Assembly: GCF_034676545.1 (NCBI RefSeq)
Contig: NZ_JAUCBZ010000015.1
Span: forward strand, 2,697,001 to 2,761,000
Source: Pararhodobacter sp.
GTDB lineage: Bacteria > Pseudomonadota > Alphaproteobacteria > Rhodobacterales > Rhodobacteraceae
Reading direction: 5' to 3'
Length of the DNA stretch: 64,000 nt
Below, in pieces: positions 1 to 8,188 of the stretch (the stretch's first letter is position 1; the number at the start of each line of letters is the position of its first letter). The position numbers and the translations under genes were made by a program. Under the pieces are notes generated by a model. The model was not told the DNA's origin. It saw nothing but the letters and a program-made list of their open reading frames with translations, and searched no databases.

Positions 1-277
1 AGGCGTGGTACTGCCAATCGGACTGGGCCACGCCCATGTCCATGTCGCCCGCGTGGATCGCGTTGATGTTGGCAATCGAGCCACCGGTCGAGGGTGCGGT
101 ACACTGGATGCCATGCTCGGCGGTGCCGCGGTTCACGAGGCGACAGATCGACTGGCCGACGACATAATACACGCCGGTCTGGCCACCAGTGCCGATGGTG
201 ACAAACTGCTGCTGCGCTGTCGCAGACGTGGCCATTGCCATCGCACCTGCAAAAGCTGCCGTTACGAATAGTTTCAT
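1..277 (-). CDS. TAXI-family TRAP transporter solute receptor, 3' end off window
   Basis: This is the first 92 codons of a periplasmic substrate receptor of the TRAP-TAXI type, which delivers organic or amino acids to a DctQM-like membrane complex. The start ATG (277) follows a near-perfect AGGAGGTAAC ribosome site. A hydrophobic signal peptide with a cleavage site after the ATAQ motif (about residue 22) leads into VTIGTGGQTGVYY and the APSTGGS segment, both typical of TAXI receptors. The gene follows the class III aminotransferase on the same strand after 73 bases, so the two are probably co-transcribed. The ligand is then likely an amino acid or the aminotransferase substrate (inference). 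The rest of the gene and the permease lie outside the window. Confidence 0.85.
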   Translation of the reverse strand, partial: MKLFVTAAFAGAMAMATSATAQQQFVTIGTGGQTGVYYVVGQSICRLVNRGTAEHGIQCTAPSTGGSIANINAIHAGDMDMGVAQSDWQYHA

Positions 278-317
278 AGTTACCTCCTGGGTATTCCCTA
301 TTTATTGTCGCCTCAGA

Positions 318-345
318 GCGCCCGGCCACAGTTTCGGCCCGGCGC
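318..345 (-). repeat. Inverted repeat between aminotransferase and TAXI genes
   Basis: Ten-base arms (318-327 and 336-345) pair with one central mismatch around an 8-base loop. No T-run follows on the minus strand, so it is not a convincing terminator. Its place just downstream of the aminotransferase stop suggests an mRNA-stability or attenuation hairpin that sets different expression of the two genes (inference). Confidence 0.45.
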
Positions 346-350
346 CGTCG

Positions 351-1625
351 TCAAGCCCGCAATGCTGTTTCCAGCATATCAAGGCCTTCGTTCAGTTGCG
401 AATCGTCGATGGTCAGCGGCGCCAACAGACGGATGGTATTCGCATAATAACCGCAGCTTAGCAAAATCAACCCGGCATTCAATGCCGCTGAAATCACCGG
501 CTTGATTGCGTCCGGATCCGGCTCGTGGGTGCCGCGTTCCTTGACCAGTTCAAACGCCACCATCGCGCCCAGACCGCGCACATCGCCAATCGGACGCAGC
601 GAGTTGCTCTGGCGCATGGTTGTCAGGCGGTCGACCATGATCTTGCCGATATGATCCGCCCGTGCGCAGAGATTCTCCTCGTCGATCACATCGAGGACCG
701 CCAAGGCCGCCGCGACGGAAATCGGGTTACCGGCATAGGTGCCGCCCAATCCGCCGGGATCGACCGACTCCATGATCTCGGCCTTGCCGATCACGCCGGA
801 AATCGGGAATCCGCCGCCCAGAGCTTTGGCGACCGGGATCAGGTCGGGCTCGATGCCGTAGTGTTCGATGGCGAAAACCTTGCCGGTGCGGGCAAAACCG
901 GTCTGCACCTCATCGGCGACAAGGCAGATGCCGTGCTGGTCGCACAGGCGGCGCAGTTCTTGCATGAAGGCCACCGGGGTCTGATAGAACCCGCCCTCGC
1001 CCTGCACCGGCTCGATGACAATCGCCGCAACGTTCGATGGCTCGATATCGGCCTTGAACGTGTGGTAGAGCGCGCGCAGTGATTGTTCCTCGGTCACGCC
1101 ATGATGCGGGATCGGGAACGGTACATGATAGACGCCGATTGCAGGCGGTGTGCCGCGAGTGCGGTACGGAACCGCCTTGCCGGTCATTGCCATCGTCAGT
1201 TGCGTGCGGCCGTGAAACGCGCCAGTGAAGGTGATGACTCCCTGCCGCCCGGTATGCGCCCGCGCAATTTTCACGGCGTTTTCCGTGGCTTCGGCCCCGG
1301 TCGTGAAGAAAATCGACTTGGCGTGCTTGATCGGGGCCAGCGCGTTCAGGCGCTCGGCCAATTCGACATAGCCTTCATAGCCGACGACCTGAAACGCGAC
1401 ATGCGCGAAATTCTCAAGCTGAGCTGCCGCCGCCGCCATGACCTTGGGATGGCAATGGCCGGTGTTGGTCACCGCGATCCCGCTGCCGAAATCGAGGTAG
1501 CGATTGCCCTCAACGTCCCAGATCTCGGCGTTTTTCGCCTTGGCCACGAAAACCGGCGCGCCGGTGACGACGCCGCGTGGAATGGCCGCCGTGCGACGCG
1601 CTAAAAGTGAAGAATTGGTCGTCAT
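351..1625 (-). CDS. gabT: Class III aminotransferase, 4-aminobutyrate aminotransferase type
   Basis: This 424-residue cytoplasmic enzyme uses PLP to move an amino group from an omega-amino acid such as GABA to 2-oxoglutarate. The fold-type I signature is intact: TTGAEATENAVK for phosphate and cofactor binding, the EPVQGEGG segment, VADEVQTGFARTG with the PLP-ring aspartate, and the Schiff-base lysine at residue 267 in VAKALGGGFP. An open frame runs 39 codons further upstream, but the chosen ATG (1625) has a GAGG site at proper distance and starts at the usual family position. A divergent XRE-cupin regulator lies 190 bases away and probably controls it. The exact substrate (GABA, 5-aminovalerate or another omega-amine) cannot be fixed from sequence. 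Confidence 0.88.
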   Translation of the reverse strand: MTTNSSLLARRTAAIPRGVVTGAPVFVAKAKNAEIWDVEGNRYLDFGSGIAVTNTGHCHPKVMAAAAAQLENFAHVAFQVVGYEGYVELAERLNALAPIKHAKSIFFTTGAEATENAVKIARAHTGRQGVITFTGAFHGRTQLTMAMTGKAVPYRTRGTPPAIGVYHVPFPIPHHGVTEEQSLRALYHTFKADIEPSNVAAIVIEPVQGEGGFYQTPVAFMQELRRLCDQHGICLVADEVQTGFARTGKVFAIEHYGIEPDLIPVAKALGGGFPISGVIGKAEIMESVDPGGLGGTYAGNPISVAAALAVLDVIDEENLCARADHIGKIMVDRLTTMRQSNSLRPIGDVRGLGAMVAFELVKERGTHEPDPDAIKPVISAALNAGLILLSCGYYANTIRLLAPLTIDDSQLNEGLDMLETALRA

Positions 1626-1815
1626 AGAGCCCCTCGGCGCATGTAGAAACCTGATTAGTCCATTGCTTTTACAACACAATATTGAAATCAGGCACAGTTT
1701 ACGGGTTTGATCCACGCTAGCAGCGTCAAAAATATTAATCAATGCCGTTTAAGCGAGCGATACATTTCTTGTAATTCTTGTGCGTTATCGTAAGCTTGGC
1801 ACCGGAGGGACCGGC

Positions 1816-2412
1816 ATGCAAGACCCGAACCACAAGACAGACCTCGATATCGGCGGGCGGCTGAAAGTGGCGCGCACGAATCGCAGGATGTCACAACGTG
1901 AGCTTGCGCGCAAATCGGGTGTCACCAATGGCATGATCAGCCAGATCGAGCAAAATCAGTCGTCGCCGTCGGTCGGGTCGCTCAAACGGATCCTCGATGC
2001 GATCCCGATGTCGCTGTCTGAATTCTTCTCGGATGATTTCGACCCGACGCCCCGCTTTGTCTTTCGCGCGCATGAATTGCGCGAATTGAACCCCTACAAG
2101 GCATTTCCGGACTCCGGCGCATCGGGCGGCATCTCGCTGCGTCAGGTCGGCAACAGTTCACTTCACACGCTGCAAATGCTGCATGAACGATACGCGCCGG
2201 GGGCCGATACCGGTGAGACGCTTTATTCGCATAACGCCGAAGAGGCCGGACTTCTGATTTCCGGGTCAATCGAGATTACCATCGGCGACGACACCTTCGC
2301 GCTCGGCCCGGGCGACGCCTATCTGTTTGACAGCCGCATCCCCCATCGGTTTCGCAACATCGGCACCGAAGAATGCGTGATTGTCTCGGCCTGCACGCCG
2401 CCGTCTTTCTGA
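1816..2412 (+). CDS. XRE-cupin transcriptional regulator (PuuR-like)
   Basis: This 198-residue regulator has an N-terminal XRE helix-turn-helix (about residues 14-70; SQRELARKSGVTNGMISQIE is the HTH core). A C-terminal cupin (about 110-195; YSHNAEEAGLLISGSIEI and GDAYLFDSRIPHRF) probably senses a small ligand. PuuR and relatives with this layout repress putrescine/GABA catabolism. The divergent position relative to the gabT-type gene fits that role (inference). I chose ATG 1816 over an in-frame upstream start because GGAGGGA lies just before it. Confidence 0.85.
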   Translation: MQDPNHKTDLDIGGRLKVARTNRRMSQRELARKSGVTNGMISQIEQNQSSPSVGSLKRILDAIPMSLSEFFSDDFDPTPRFVFRAHELRELNPYKAFPDSGASGGISLRQVGNSSLHTLQMLHERYAPGADTGETLYSHNAEEAGLLISGSIEITIGDDTFALGPGDAYLFDSRIPHRFRNIGTEECVIVSACTPPSF

Positions 2413-2539
2413 TTTTCCCGCAAATCGCGACACACCTGCATCACAGGCAGACAGAGATCGGCGCTGCTCTTGCGTCCGCTTGTATGGGCGTGCGACACAG
2501 TGCCATAAACTTGTGTCGCGGAAAAAACAGGGTCACTAC

Positions 2540-3975
2540 ATGCAAGATCTCAAGGACGCCCGTCCTGTTTTGGTCGTCGATCTGGACGGTACGTTGATCC
2601 GCTCCGATATGCTGTATGAGAGCTTCTGGTCGTCGTTTTCGCAGGATTGGCGCACGCCGCTTTGGGCGGTTGCCGGGTTGATGCGCGGCCGCGCGGCGCT
2701 CAAGGCGCGCATGGCGCAATGCGGTGCACCGGATCCGGCCACCCTGCCCTTTACCCCCGAAGTTCTGGAATACGTCAAGACCTGGCGCGATGGCGGAGGG
2801 CGCACGGCGCTGGTCACGGCGGCGGATCAGGCATTGGCCGAGTCGATTGCCGATTATCTGGGCGTGTTCGATGAGGTGCATGGCTCGGACGGGCGCACCA
2901 ATCTGAAGGGCCGCGAAAAGGCCAATTTCCTCGTCGCGCGGTTCGGGGAGCGCGGCTATATCTATATCGGCGACAGCTCGGCTGACATTCCGGTCTGGAA
3001 ATCGGCCGCGACGGCGGTGACGGTCGGCTTGGCGAATGGCTTGCGCGATACGGTACAGGCGATGCACGCGGATGCCACGCATCTTGCGCCGCCCGCGTCA
3101 ATCGTGCCGGCGGCGCTGCGCGCCATGCGCCCGCATCAATGGTTGAAAAACCTGCTGATATTCTTCCCGCTTCTGGCCGCCCACCTGTTTTCAACACTCG
3201 CCTTGGGGCAGGCGTTTGTCGCGTTCCTGGCCTATAGCCTGGTTGCCTCCAGTGTGTATTTGCTGAACGACCTGCTGGATCTGGCCTCGGATCGCGCGCA
3301 TCCGCGCAAACGCAAACGTCCCCTGGCCTCGGGCGCCTTGCCGCTGGCGACGGGTATGGCGTTGGTGCCGATCCTGTTGTTGGCCGGACTGGCGCTGTCA
3401 CTGACGCTGGCACCGCTGTTCTTGCTGGTGATCTGCGGGTATTACCTGCTGACCATCGCCTATTCGCTCTGGCTCAAACGCCGCCCGATCATTGATATCT
3501 GCACGCTGGCCAGCCTGTATACGTTGCGCGTCGCCGCGGGCGCTGCGGCCACGGGGCTGGCGCTGTCGGTGTGGCTGCTGGCGTTTTCGGCCTTCCTGTT
3601 TTTCGCGCTGGCTGCTGTCAAACGGCAGGCCGAGTTGGTGGACATGGCGCAGCGCGGGCTGCAATCGGTGGCCGCGGCGGGTATCGGGTCAGCGACCTGC
3701 CGGTTGTGACGCAGATGGCCACGGCCTCGGGGTTTGTGGCGGTGCTGGTCTTGATGCTTTATGTCAACGAGCCCACCGTCCTGACGCTCTACACCGCGCC
3801 GGTTCTGATCTGGGGCGCGTGTCTGGTGCTTTTGTACTGGATCGCCCGCATGGTCCTGATCGCGCAACGCGGCGAAATGGAGGATGACCCCGTCGTCTTT
3901 GCCGCCCGCGACCGGGTCAGCCAGATCGCCTTTGTGGTGATCGTCGGGCTCTTTGTCGGTGCAGGTCTGTTGTGA
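2540..3975 (+). pseudogene. HAD phosphatase-UbiA prenyltransferase fusion (DPPR synthase type), frameshifted
   Basis: The N-terminal third is a HAD hydrolase: DLDGTLIRSD nucleophile motif, LVTAAD, a lysine in NLKGREK and GDSSADIPVW. The rest is a UbiA-type integral membrane transferase with RPHQWLKNLL, the aspartate motif NDLLDLASDR and the basic YSLWLKRRPIID loop. Mycobacterial Rv3806c (UbiA) joins PRPP to decaprenyl phosphate, and a separate phosphatase removes the 5-phosphate. A fusion could do both (inference). The first frame stops at 3709. The conserved C-terminal part (RGYRVSDLPVV to GAGLL, ending 3975) continues in the -1 frame, so one base appears missing near 3675-3700. Restored, the protein is 478 residues. 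The 3' stop overlaps gtrA by four bases. This may be a real inactivation or a sequencing error. Confidence 0.8.
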
Positions 3976-4385
3976 CGCGCCTGTCTTTGGTCGGGCGCTA
4001 TGTCGGGTTCGCAATCCTGGCCACGGTGGCAAACCTTGGCGTGCAACGCGTGGTGCTGTGGGCGGGAGATACGTCGGTGATCTTTGCGCTGGCGGTCGTC
4101 CTGGGCACGGCGGTGGGGCTGGTGGTCAAATACATCCTCGACAAACGCTGGATCTTTGCCGATGCCGCAACCGGATTGCGCGCACATGGGCGCAAGTTTT
4201 CGCTGTATACGGCAATGGGATTGATCACCACGGCGATCTTCTGGGCGACGGAAACCGCGTTCTGGATGATCTGGCAAACCCATGGCGCGCGCGAATTGGG
4301 GGCTGTGTTGGGCCTTGCTGTGGGGTATGGCGTCAAGTACCAACTCGACCGACGTTTTGTCTTTACCGCACGGGAAATCCAATGA
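3972..4385 (+). CDS. GtrA-family membrane protein
   Basis: This is a 137-residue protein with four predicted membrane segments and basic loops (YILDKRWIF and YQLDRRFVF are the GtrA hallmarks). GtrA proteins help flip or handle polyprenyl-phosphate-linked sugars. In mycobacteria Rv3789, next to dprE1-dprE2, belongs to this family. The GTG start overlaps the preceding stop as GTGA, and the stop overlaps the next ATG as ATGA, so translation is coupled on both sides. The likely role is membrane organisation or flipping of the arabinosyl lipid made by the operon (inference). Confidence 0.85.
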   Translation: MTRLSLVGRYVGFAILATVANLGVQRVVLWAGDTSVIFALAVVLGTAVGLVVKYILDKRWIFADAATGLRAHGRKFSLYTAMGLITTAIFWATETAFWMIWQTHGARELGAVLGLAVGYGVKYQLDRRFVFTAREIQ

Positions 4386-5704
4386 CGCAACTCTCTGGAT
4401 GGGGCCGTTTCCCGACCCTCAAAGGCCAGTTGATCGCGCCGCGCACGCAGGCGGATCTGGCCGGTCTTGTGGGCAAGGGTCCGGTGATCGCGCGCGGGAT
4501 GGGCCGGGCCTATGGCGACAGTGCGATTGCCAAGACCACGCTGGACATGCGCCATTTCAACAAGATGATCGCCTTTGACGACGAGACCGGTCAACTGGTC
4601 GCCGAGGCGGGCGTGACGCTGGGCGAGATCATCAAGGCCTTTCTGACGCGCGGTTGGTTCCTGTCGGTGACGCCGGGCACGCAATTCGTGTCGATCGGCG
4701 GCGCGATTGCGTCGGATGTTCACGGCAAGAACCACCATTCCGAGGGTTCCTTTGGCAATTTCGTCGATTGGTTCGACCTGTTGGGCGCGGATGGCAGCGT
4801 GACGCGGTGTTCGCGCACGGAAAACCCGGATCTGTTTGCCTGGACGATTGGCGGCATGGGGTTGACGGGTATCGTGATCCGCGCGGCGATCCGGTTGAAG
4901 CGGGTGGAATCCGGCTGGATCCGGCAAGCCACGATCCCGGCCGCCAACCTCGACGAGGCGCTGGAGGCCTTCGAGGACACCTATTCCGCCACCTATTCCA
5001 TGGCCTGGATCGATTGCGCGGCGACGGGCGACAAGATGGGGCGCTCCATCGTGATGAATGGCGAGCACGCGGGCCGCAGCGAATTGCCCGCCGCGCGCCG
5101 CACCAAGCCGTTTGAGACCCCGCGCCACGGCAAGCGAAGTGTGCCCTTCAACGCACCCGGCTTTGCGCTGAACCCCGTGTCCGTGCGCCTGTTCAACGAG
5201 GCCTATTATCAACGCGGCGCGCGTCAACCTGCCAATGGGTTGGTTGGCTGGGGGCCGTTCTTCTATCCGCTGGATGTGATCGGCAACTGGAACCGGATTT
5301 ATGGCCGCAAGGGCTTCATGCAGTTTCAATGCGTGGTGCCTCTTGAAAGCCATGCCGACGGGTTGCGCGCGATCCTCAACGCCATCTCCCGCAGCGGCGC
5401 AGGGTCGTTTCTGGCGGTGCTCAAACGGTTCGGCCCGCAAGACAGCCGCCTGTCCTTTCCGATGGAGGGCTATACGCTGGCGCTCGATTTCCCGATGAAC
5501 AGCCGCAGTCTGGCCCTGATGCCCGAACTCGACCGCATCACCGCCGATCACGGCGGGCGGTTCTATCTGGCCAAGGACAGCCGGATGTCGGCGGAAATTC
5601 TGCGCGAAACCGATCCGCGCTGGCTTGGTTTTGCCACAATGCGCCGCGATCAAGGGCTGACCGGGCATTTTGCCTCGGCACAAAGTGAAAGGCTGGGACT
5701 GTGA
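4382..5704 (+). CDS. DprE1-like FAD-dependent decaprenylphosphoryl-ribose 2'-oxidase
   Basis: The 440-residue flavoprotein has an FAD-binding domain in the first half and a substrate-binding domain in the second. The best marker is VHGKNHHSEGSFGNFV with His114, which matches the DprE1 active-site segment (His132 in M. tuberculosis, from memory). AKDSR carries Lys398, equivalent to catalytic Lys418. The cysteine attacked by benzothiazinone drugs (Cys387) is replaced by Ala367 in TLALDFP; the 31-residue spacing to the lysine is identical. The enzyme should oxidise the 2'-hydroxyl of polyprenyl-phospho-ribose, with the following SDR reducing the ketone. It overlaps both neighbours by four bases. 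Orthology is well supported; the exact lipid is inferred. Confidence 0.87.
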   Translation: MTQLSGWGRFPTLKGQLIAPRTQADLAGLVGKGPVIARGMGRAYGDSAIAKTTLDMRHFNKMIAFDDETGQLVAEAGVTLGEIIKAFLTRGWFLSVTPGTQFVSIGGAIASDVHGKNHHSEGSFGNFVDWFDLLGADGSVTRCSRTENPDLFAWTIGGMGLTGIVIRAAIRLKRVESGWIRQATIPAANLDEALEAFEDTYSATYSMAWIDCAATGDKMGRSIVMNGEHAGRSELPAARRTKPFETPRHGKRSVPFNAPGFALNPVSVRLFNEAYYQRGARQPANGLVGWGPFFYPLDVIGNWNRIYGRKGFMQFQCVVPLESHADGLRAILNAISRSGAGSFLAVLKRFGPQDSRLSFPMEGYTLALDFPMNSRSLALMPELDRITADHGGRFYLAKDSRMSAEILRETDPRWLGFATMRRDQGLTGHFASAQSERLGL

Positions 5705-6435
5705 GCAAATCAATCCTGATCCTGGGGGCCGGGTCGGATATCGCCCGCGCCTGTGCGCATCGCTACGCAGCCGAGGGTTATGCCGTCCGCCTGGCCGCAC
5801 GCAACGTCACTGCCCTCGAGGCGGACGCCACCGACATGCATCTGCGCCACCGGGTCGCCGCAACCACACATGCGTTTGATGCGCTCGACACCGGCGGATT
5901 TGCCGGCTTCATTGACGGCTTGCCCGAACTGCCCGACGTGGTTCTGAGCGCGGTGGGCTTCATGGGCGACCAGCTTGACAGCCAGAGCGACCTGGAGGCC
6001 GCGACCATCGTCCTGCGCTCGAATTTCGAGGGGCCAGCGTTGTTTCTGGGTCTGATGGCGGAACGGTTCGAGGCGCGCGGCTCTGGCGTGCTGATTGGCA
6101 TTTCATCCGTGGCGGGCGACCGGGGGCGCGCCTCGAACTATGTATACGGCGCGGCCAAGGCCGGGTTCACGGCGTTCCTGTCGGGTCTGCGCAATCGGTT
6201 CTCGCGCACCGAGGTCAAGGTGATCACCGTAAAACCCGGCTTTGTGGCCACCAAAATGACCGAAGGCATGGACCTGAACCCCCGTCTGACCGCCACGCCC
6301 GAGGCCGTCGCCGAGGCCATCCGGCGCGCGCAATCCAAGGGCCGCGACGTCATTTATGTCAAATCTATCTGGTGGTTGGTCATGGCGATCATCCGCATGC
6401 TGCCCGAGATGATCTTCAAGAAAACCCAACTGTGA
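5701..6435 (+). CDS. DprE2-like short-chain dehydrogenase/reductase
   Basis: A 244-residue SDR with the nucleotide-binding GAGSDIAR motif at the N-terminus, SSVAGDRGRASN, and the catalytic pair Tyr149/Lys153 (YGAAK). A hydrophobic C-terminal helix (WWLVMAIIRMLPEMIF) could hold it at the membrane, where the lipid substrate resides. DprE2 reduces the 2'-keto intermediate made by DprE1 to polyprenyl-phospho-arabinose. The GTG start overlaps the DprE1-like stop as GTGA, so the two halves of the epimerisation are translationally coupled, as expected for a reaction pair. Confidence 0.85.
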   Translation: MSKSILILGAGSDIARACAHRYAAEGYAVRLAARNVTALEADATDMHLRHRVAATTHAFDALDTGGFAGFIDGLPELPDVVLSAVGFMGDQLDSQSDLEAATIVLRSNFEGPALFLGLMAERFEARGSGVLIGISSVAGDRGRASNYVYGAAKAGFTAFLSGLRNRFSRTEVKVITVKPGFVATKMTEGMDLNPRLTATPEAVAEAIRRAQSKGRDVIYVKSIWWLVMAIIRMLPEMIFKKTQL

Positions 6436-6450
6436 TTGACCACGTCGGCG

Positions 6451-6486
6451 GAGCGTTGCCGATGTCTGATTGAGCGTTGGCGACGT
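6451..6486. repeat. Short imperfect direct repeat
   Basis: Two copies of a 15-base unit, GAGCGTTGCCGATGT (6451-6465) and GAGCGTTGGCGACGT (6472-6486), are spaced 21 bases start to start. That is two helical turns, between the DprE2-like stop and the next gene. They could be a pair of regulator half-sites for the downstream gene. Chance is not excluded. Confidence 0.3.
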
Positions 6487-6524
6487 TTATTGCTCGTTAG
6501 CTGATTCGCGGTTATGCAGTGCTC

Positions 6525-8126
6525 ATGATAAATGGGACAGTGGGACCGCGTTCGCAAAGAACGTCTGAGAGTTCCGTATTCACACCGCATCGCGCGGTGC
6601 TGGTTGGCGCCAGCACAGCCGCACTGACTCTGGGCGCATGGGCGCTGTCGTTTCTGGTCCCGATGGGACCGGAAACGACCCCACCCAGCGCAAGCATCGC
6701 GTCGCTGACGCCGATGCACCAAAGCGCCGTGACGGATGCGCCGCCGCCACAAATCTGGCTGAGCTCACTCGTGGGCATCACCGACGGGCCTTTTGCCCAC
6801 CCGGATTATTCGGTGGAACCCGTGTTGCCGCGGGTCGTGGGGCCGTTGCCGCCACTGCCGGTGCGCCCGGTATCGCCGAGCACAGCGGCCACCAACGTGG
6901 CTGTGGCTCCAGTTGCTGACGCGCCGGTTGACACGTCTTTGGCGCAAAGCCCGGCACGTGCCGAGGGTACGCTTGAGGAGCGCGTTTACACGCCCGCAGC
7001 CGCCACGCCACCCGCGGATACCGCGGTTGCCTTGGCGTCTCTGCGCGCGCCGCGACGCTCGCTCATTCCGGTGGCGCGTCCGCGTGTCGAAACGGCCGCC
7101 GTCGAAGCCGTCGCCGAAGCTGCCGTCGCAGCCGCCGTCACCGCTGAAGCTGCCGCAGCGACGCCGGAAACCTCCGATTTCGCGCTCGCGCGGTCGCTCT
7201 CGCCCCTGCGCCGCCCCGAAACCGTCACGCGGCTGGCAAGCCTGAGCCTCGATGCGGCGCGTGCCCCGCTGGTGGCCGAACCCCGCCGCGAACCGTTGAG
7301 CGTGCCGCCCCTGGCGCAAGCGATTGCCCGGTCCGACCGCTGCGAAAGCGCGATGACCCGGTCAATCCCACGTCGCGCGGGTCGCGCGGGCGATGGGTCA
7401 GCCGTCATTGGACAGTTGACATCGGCCTCGGGCAGCGCCCGCGACAACGCCGTCATTCAAGAGGTCCTCTCGGGCAATATTCCCGACTTCTTGCGCAATC
7501 TTGTGCCCGTGACCTTCACCGGACAAGCGTCGAACGGGCAACAAACCCAGGTGACGATCTGTGTCATGCCCGACTATCTCGCGGTTGGCTCGAACGCGGA
7601 TTATGTGCGCGTTCCCCTTGGGTTGCCCGCTGCAACGCGCGTGGCCGAGCGGTTCGACATGGTCCTGCCGACAACGCGCATGGTCGATGCGATCTATGCG
7701 CAGGCCAGCGTACGCCTGTCGCCCTCGCCGATGACGCCAGGGTCGCAAATGGCCTCGACCAATTATTTCCTGCAGCACAACGCCACCGTCGAGGGGCAGC
7801 GCGCCAGCAGTGGTGGACGTCTGGGGCAACTGGTCTCGGGCCACAAGAAAGACCTCGTGCTCACCAATCGGCTGGAGCGGAATCCCGGGCGCGTGGCGAT
7901 CTATGGCTGGCATCGCCGCAGCGGGTCGCCGATCCAACCGTTGAGCACCGTTCATGGCGCGCAATACGCCGACTACAGCCACGGTGTACGGCTGATCAGC
8001 CGCACGGCTTATGTCAACGGACGCGCGGTCGATCTGCGGGACGTGCTGGCCGACAGCCGCTTTGCCGGACTGGTCAGTGCCGAGGGGACGATCTCGAACC
8101 GTCAATTGCTTGCGGCGCTGCGCTAA
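6525..8126 (+). CDS. Unknown membrane-anchored envelope protein with Pro/Ala-rich linker
   Basis: I do not recognise this 533-residue protein. One hydrophobic segment near residues 25-50 (LVGASTAALTLGAWALSFLV) would anchor it with the rest in the periplasm. A long low-complexity stretch rich in Ala, Pro, Val and Arg follows to about residue 275. Then comes a compact, conserved-looking C-terminal domain containing SDRCESAM, GNIPDFLRNLVPVTF, CVMPDYLAVGSNADYVRVPL, ERNPGRVAIYGWHR and YADYSHGVRLI. Tether, spacer and domain look like a wall-spanning architecture. The His-rich YSHGVRL and HGAQY motifs could be catalytic but nothing proves it. GTG 6519 is an alternative start; neither has a good ribosome site. 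Confidence 0.7.
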   Translation: MINGTVGPRSQRTSESSVFTPHRAVLVGASTAALTLGAWALSFLVPMGPETTPPSASIASLTPMHQSAVTDAPPPQIWLSSLVGITDGPFAHPDYSVEPVLPRVVGPLPPLPVRPVSPSTAATNVAVAPVADAPVDTSLAQSPARAEGTLEERVYTPAAATPPADTAVALASLRAPRRSLIPVARPRVETAAVEAVAEAAVAAAVTAEAAAATPETSDFALARSLSPLRRPETVTRLASLSLDAARAPLVAEPRREPLSVPPLAQAIARSDRCESAMTRSIPRRAGRAGDGSAVIGQLTSASGSARDNAVIQEVLSGNIPDFLRNLVPVTFTGQASNGQQTQVTICVMPDYLAVGSNADYVRVPLGLPAATRVAERFDMVLPTTRMVDAIYAQASVRLSPSPMTPGSQMASTNYFLQHNATVEGQRASSGGRLGQLVSGHKKDLVLTNRLERNPGRVAIYGWHRRSGSPIQPLSTVHGAQYADYSHGVRLISRTAYVNGRAVDLRDVLADSRFAGLVSAEGTISNRQLLAALR

Positions 8127-8188
8127 CCTGCGCAAAACCGGCAGCGCGGCGGGATTGACCGCCGCGTCGCCGCGTGTTTGCTAAAGTC

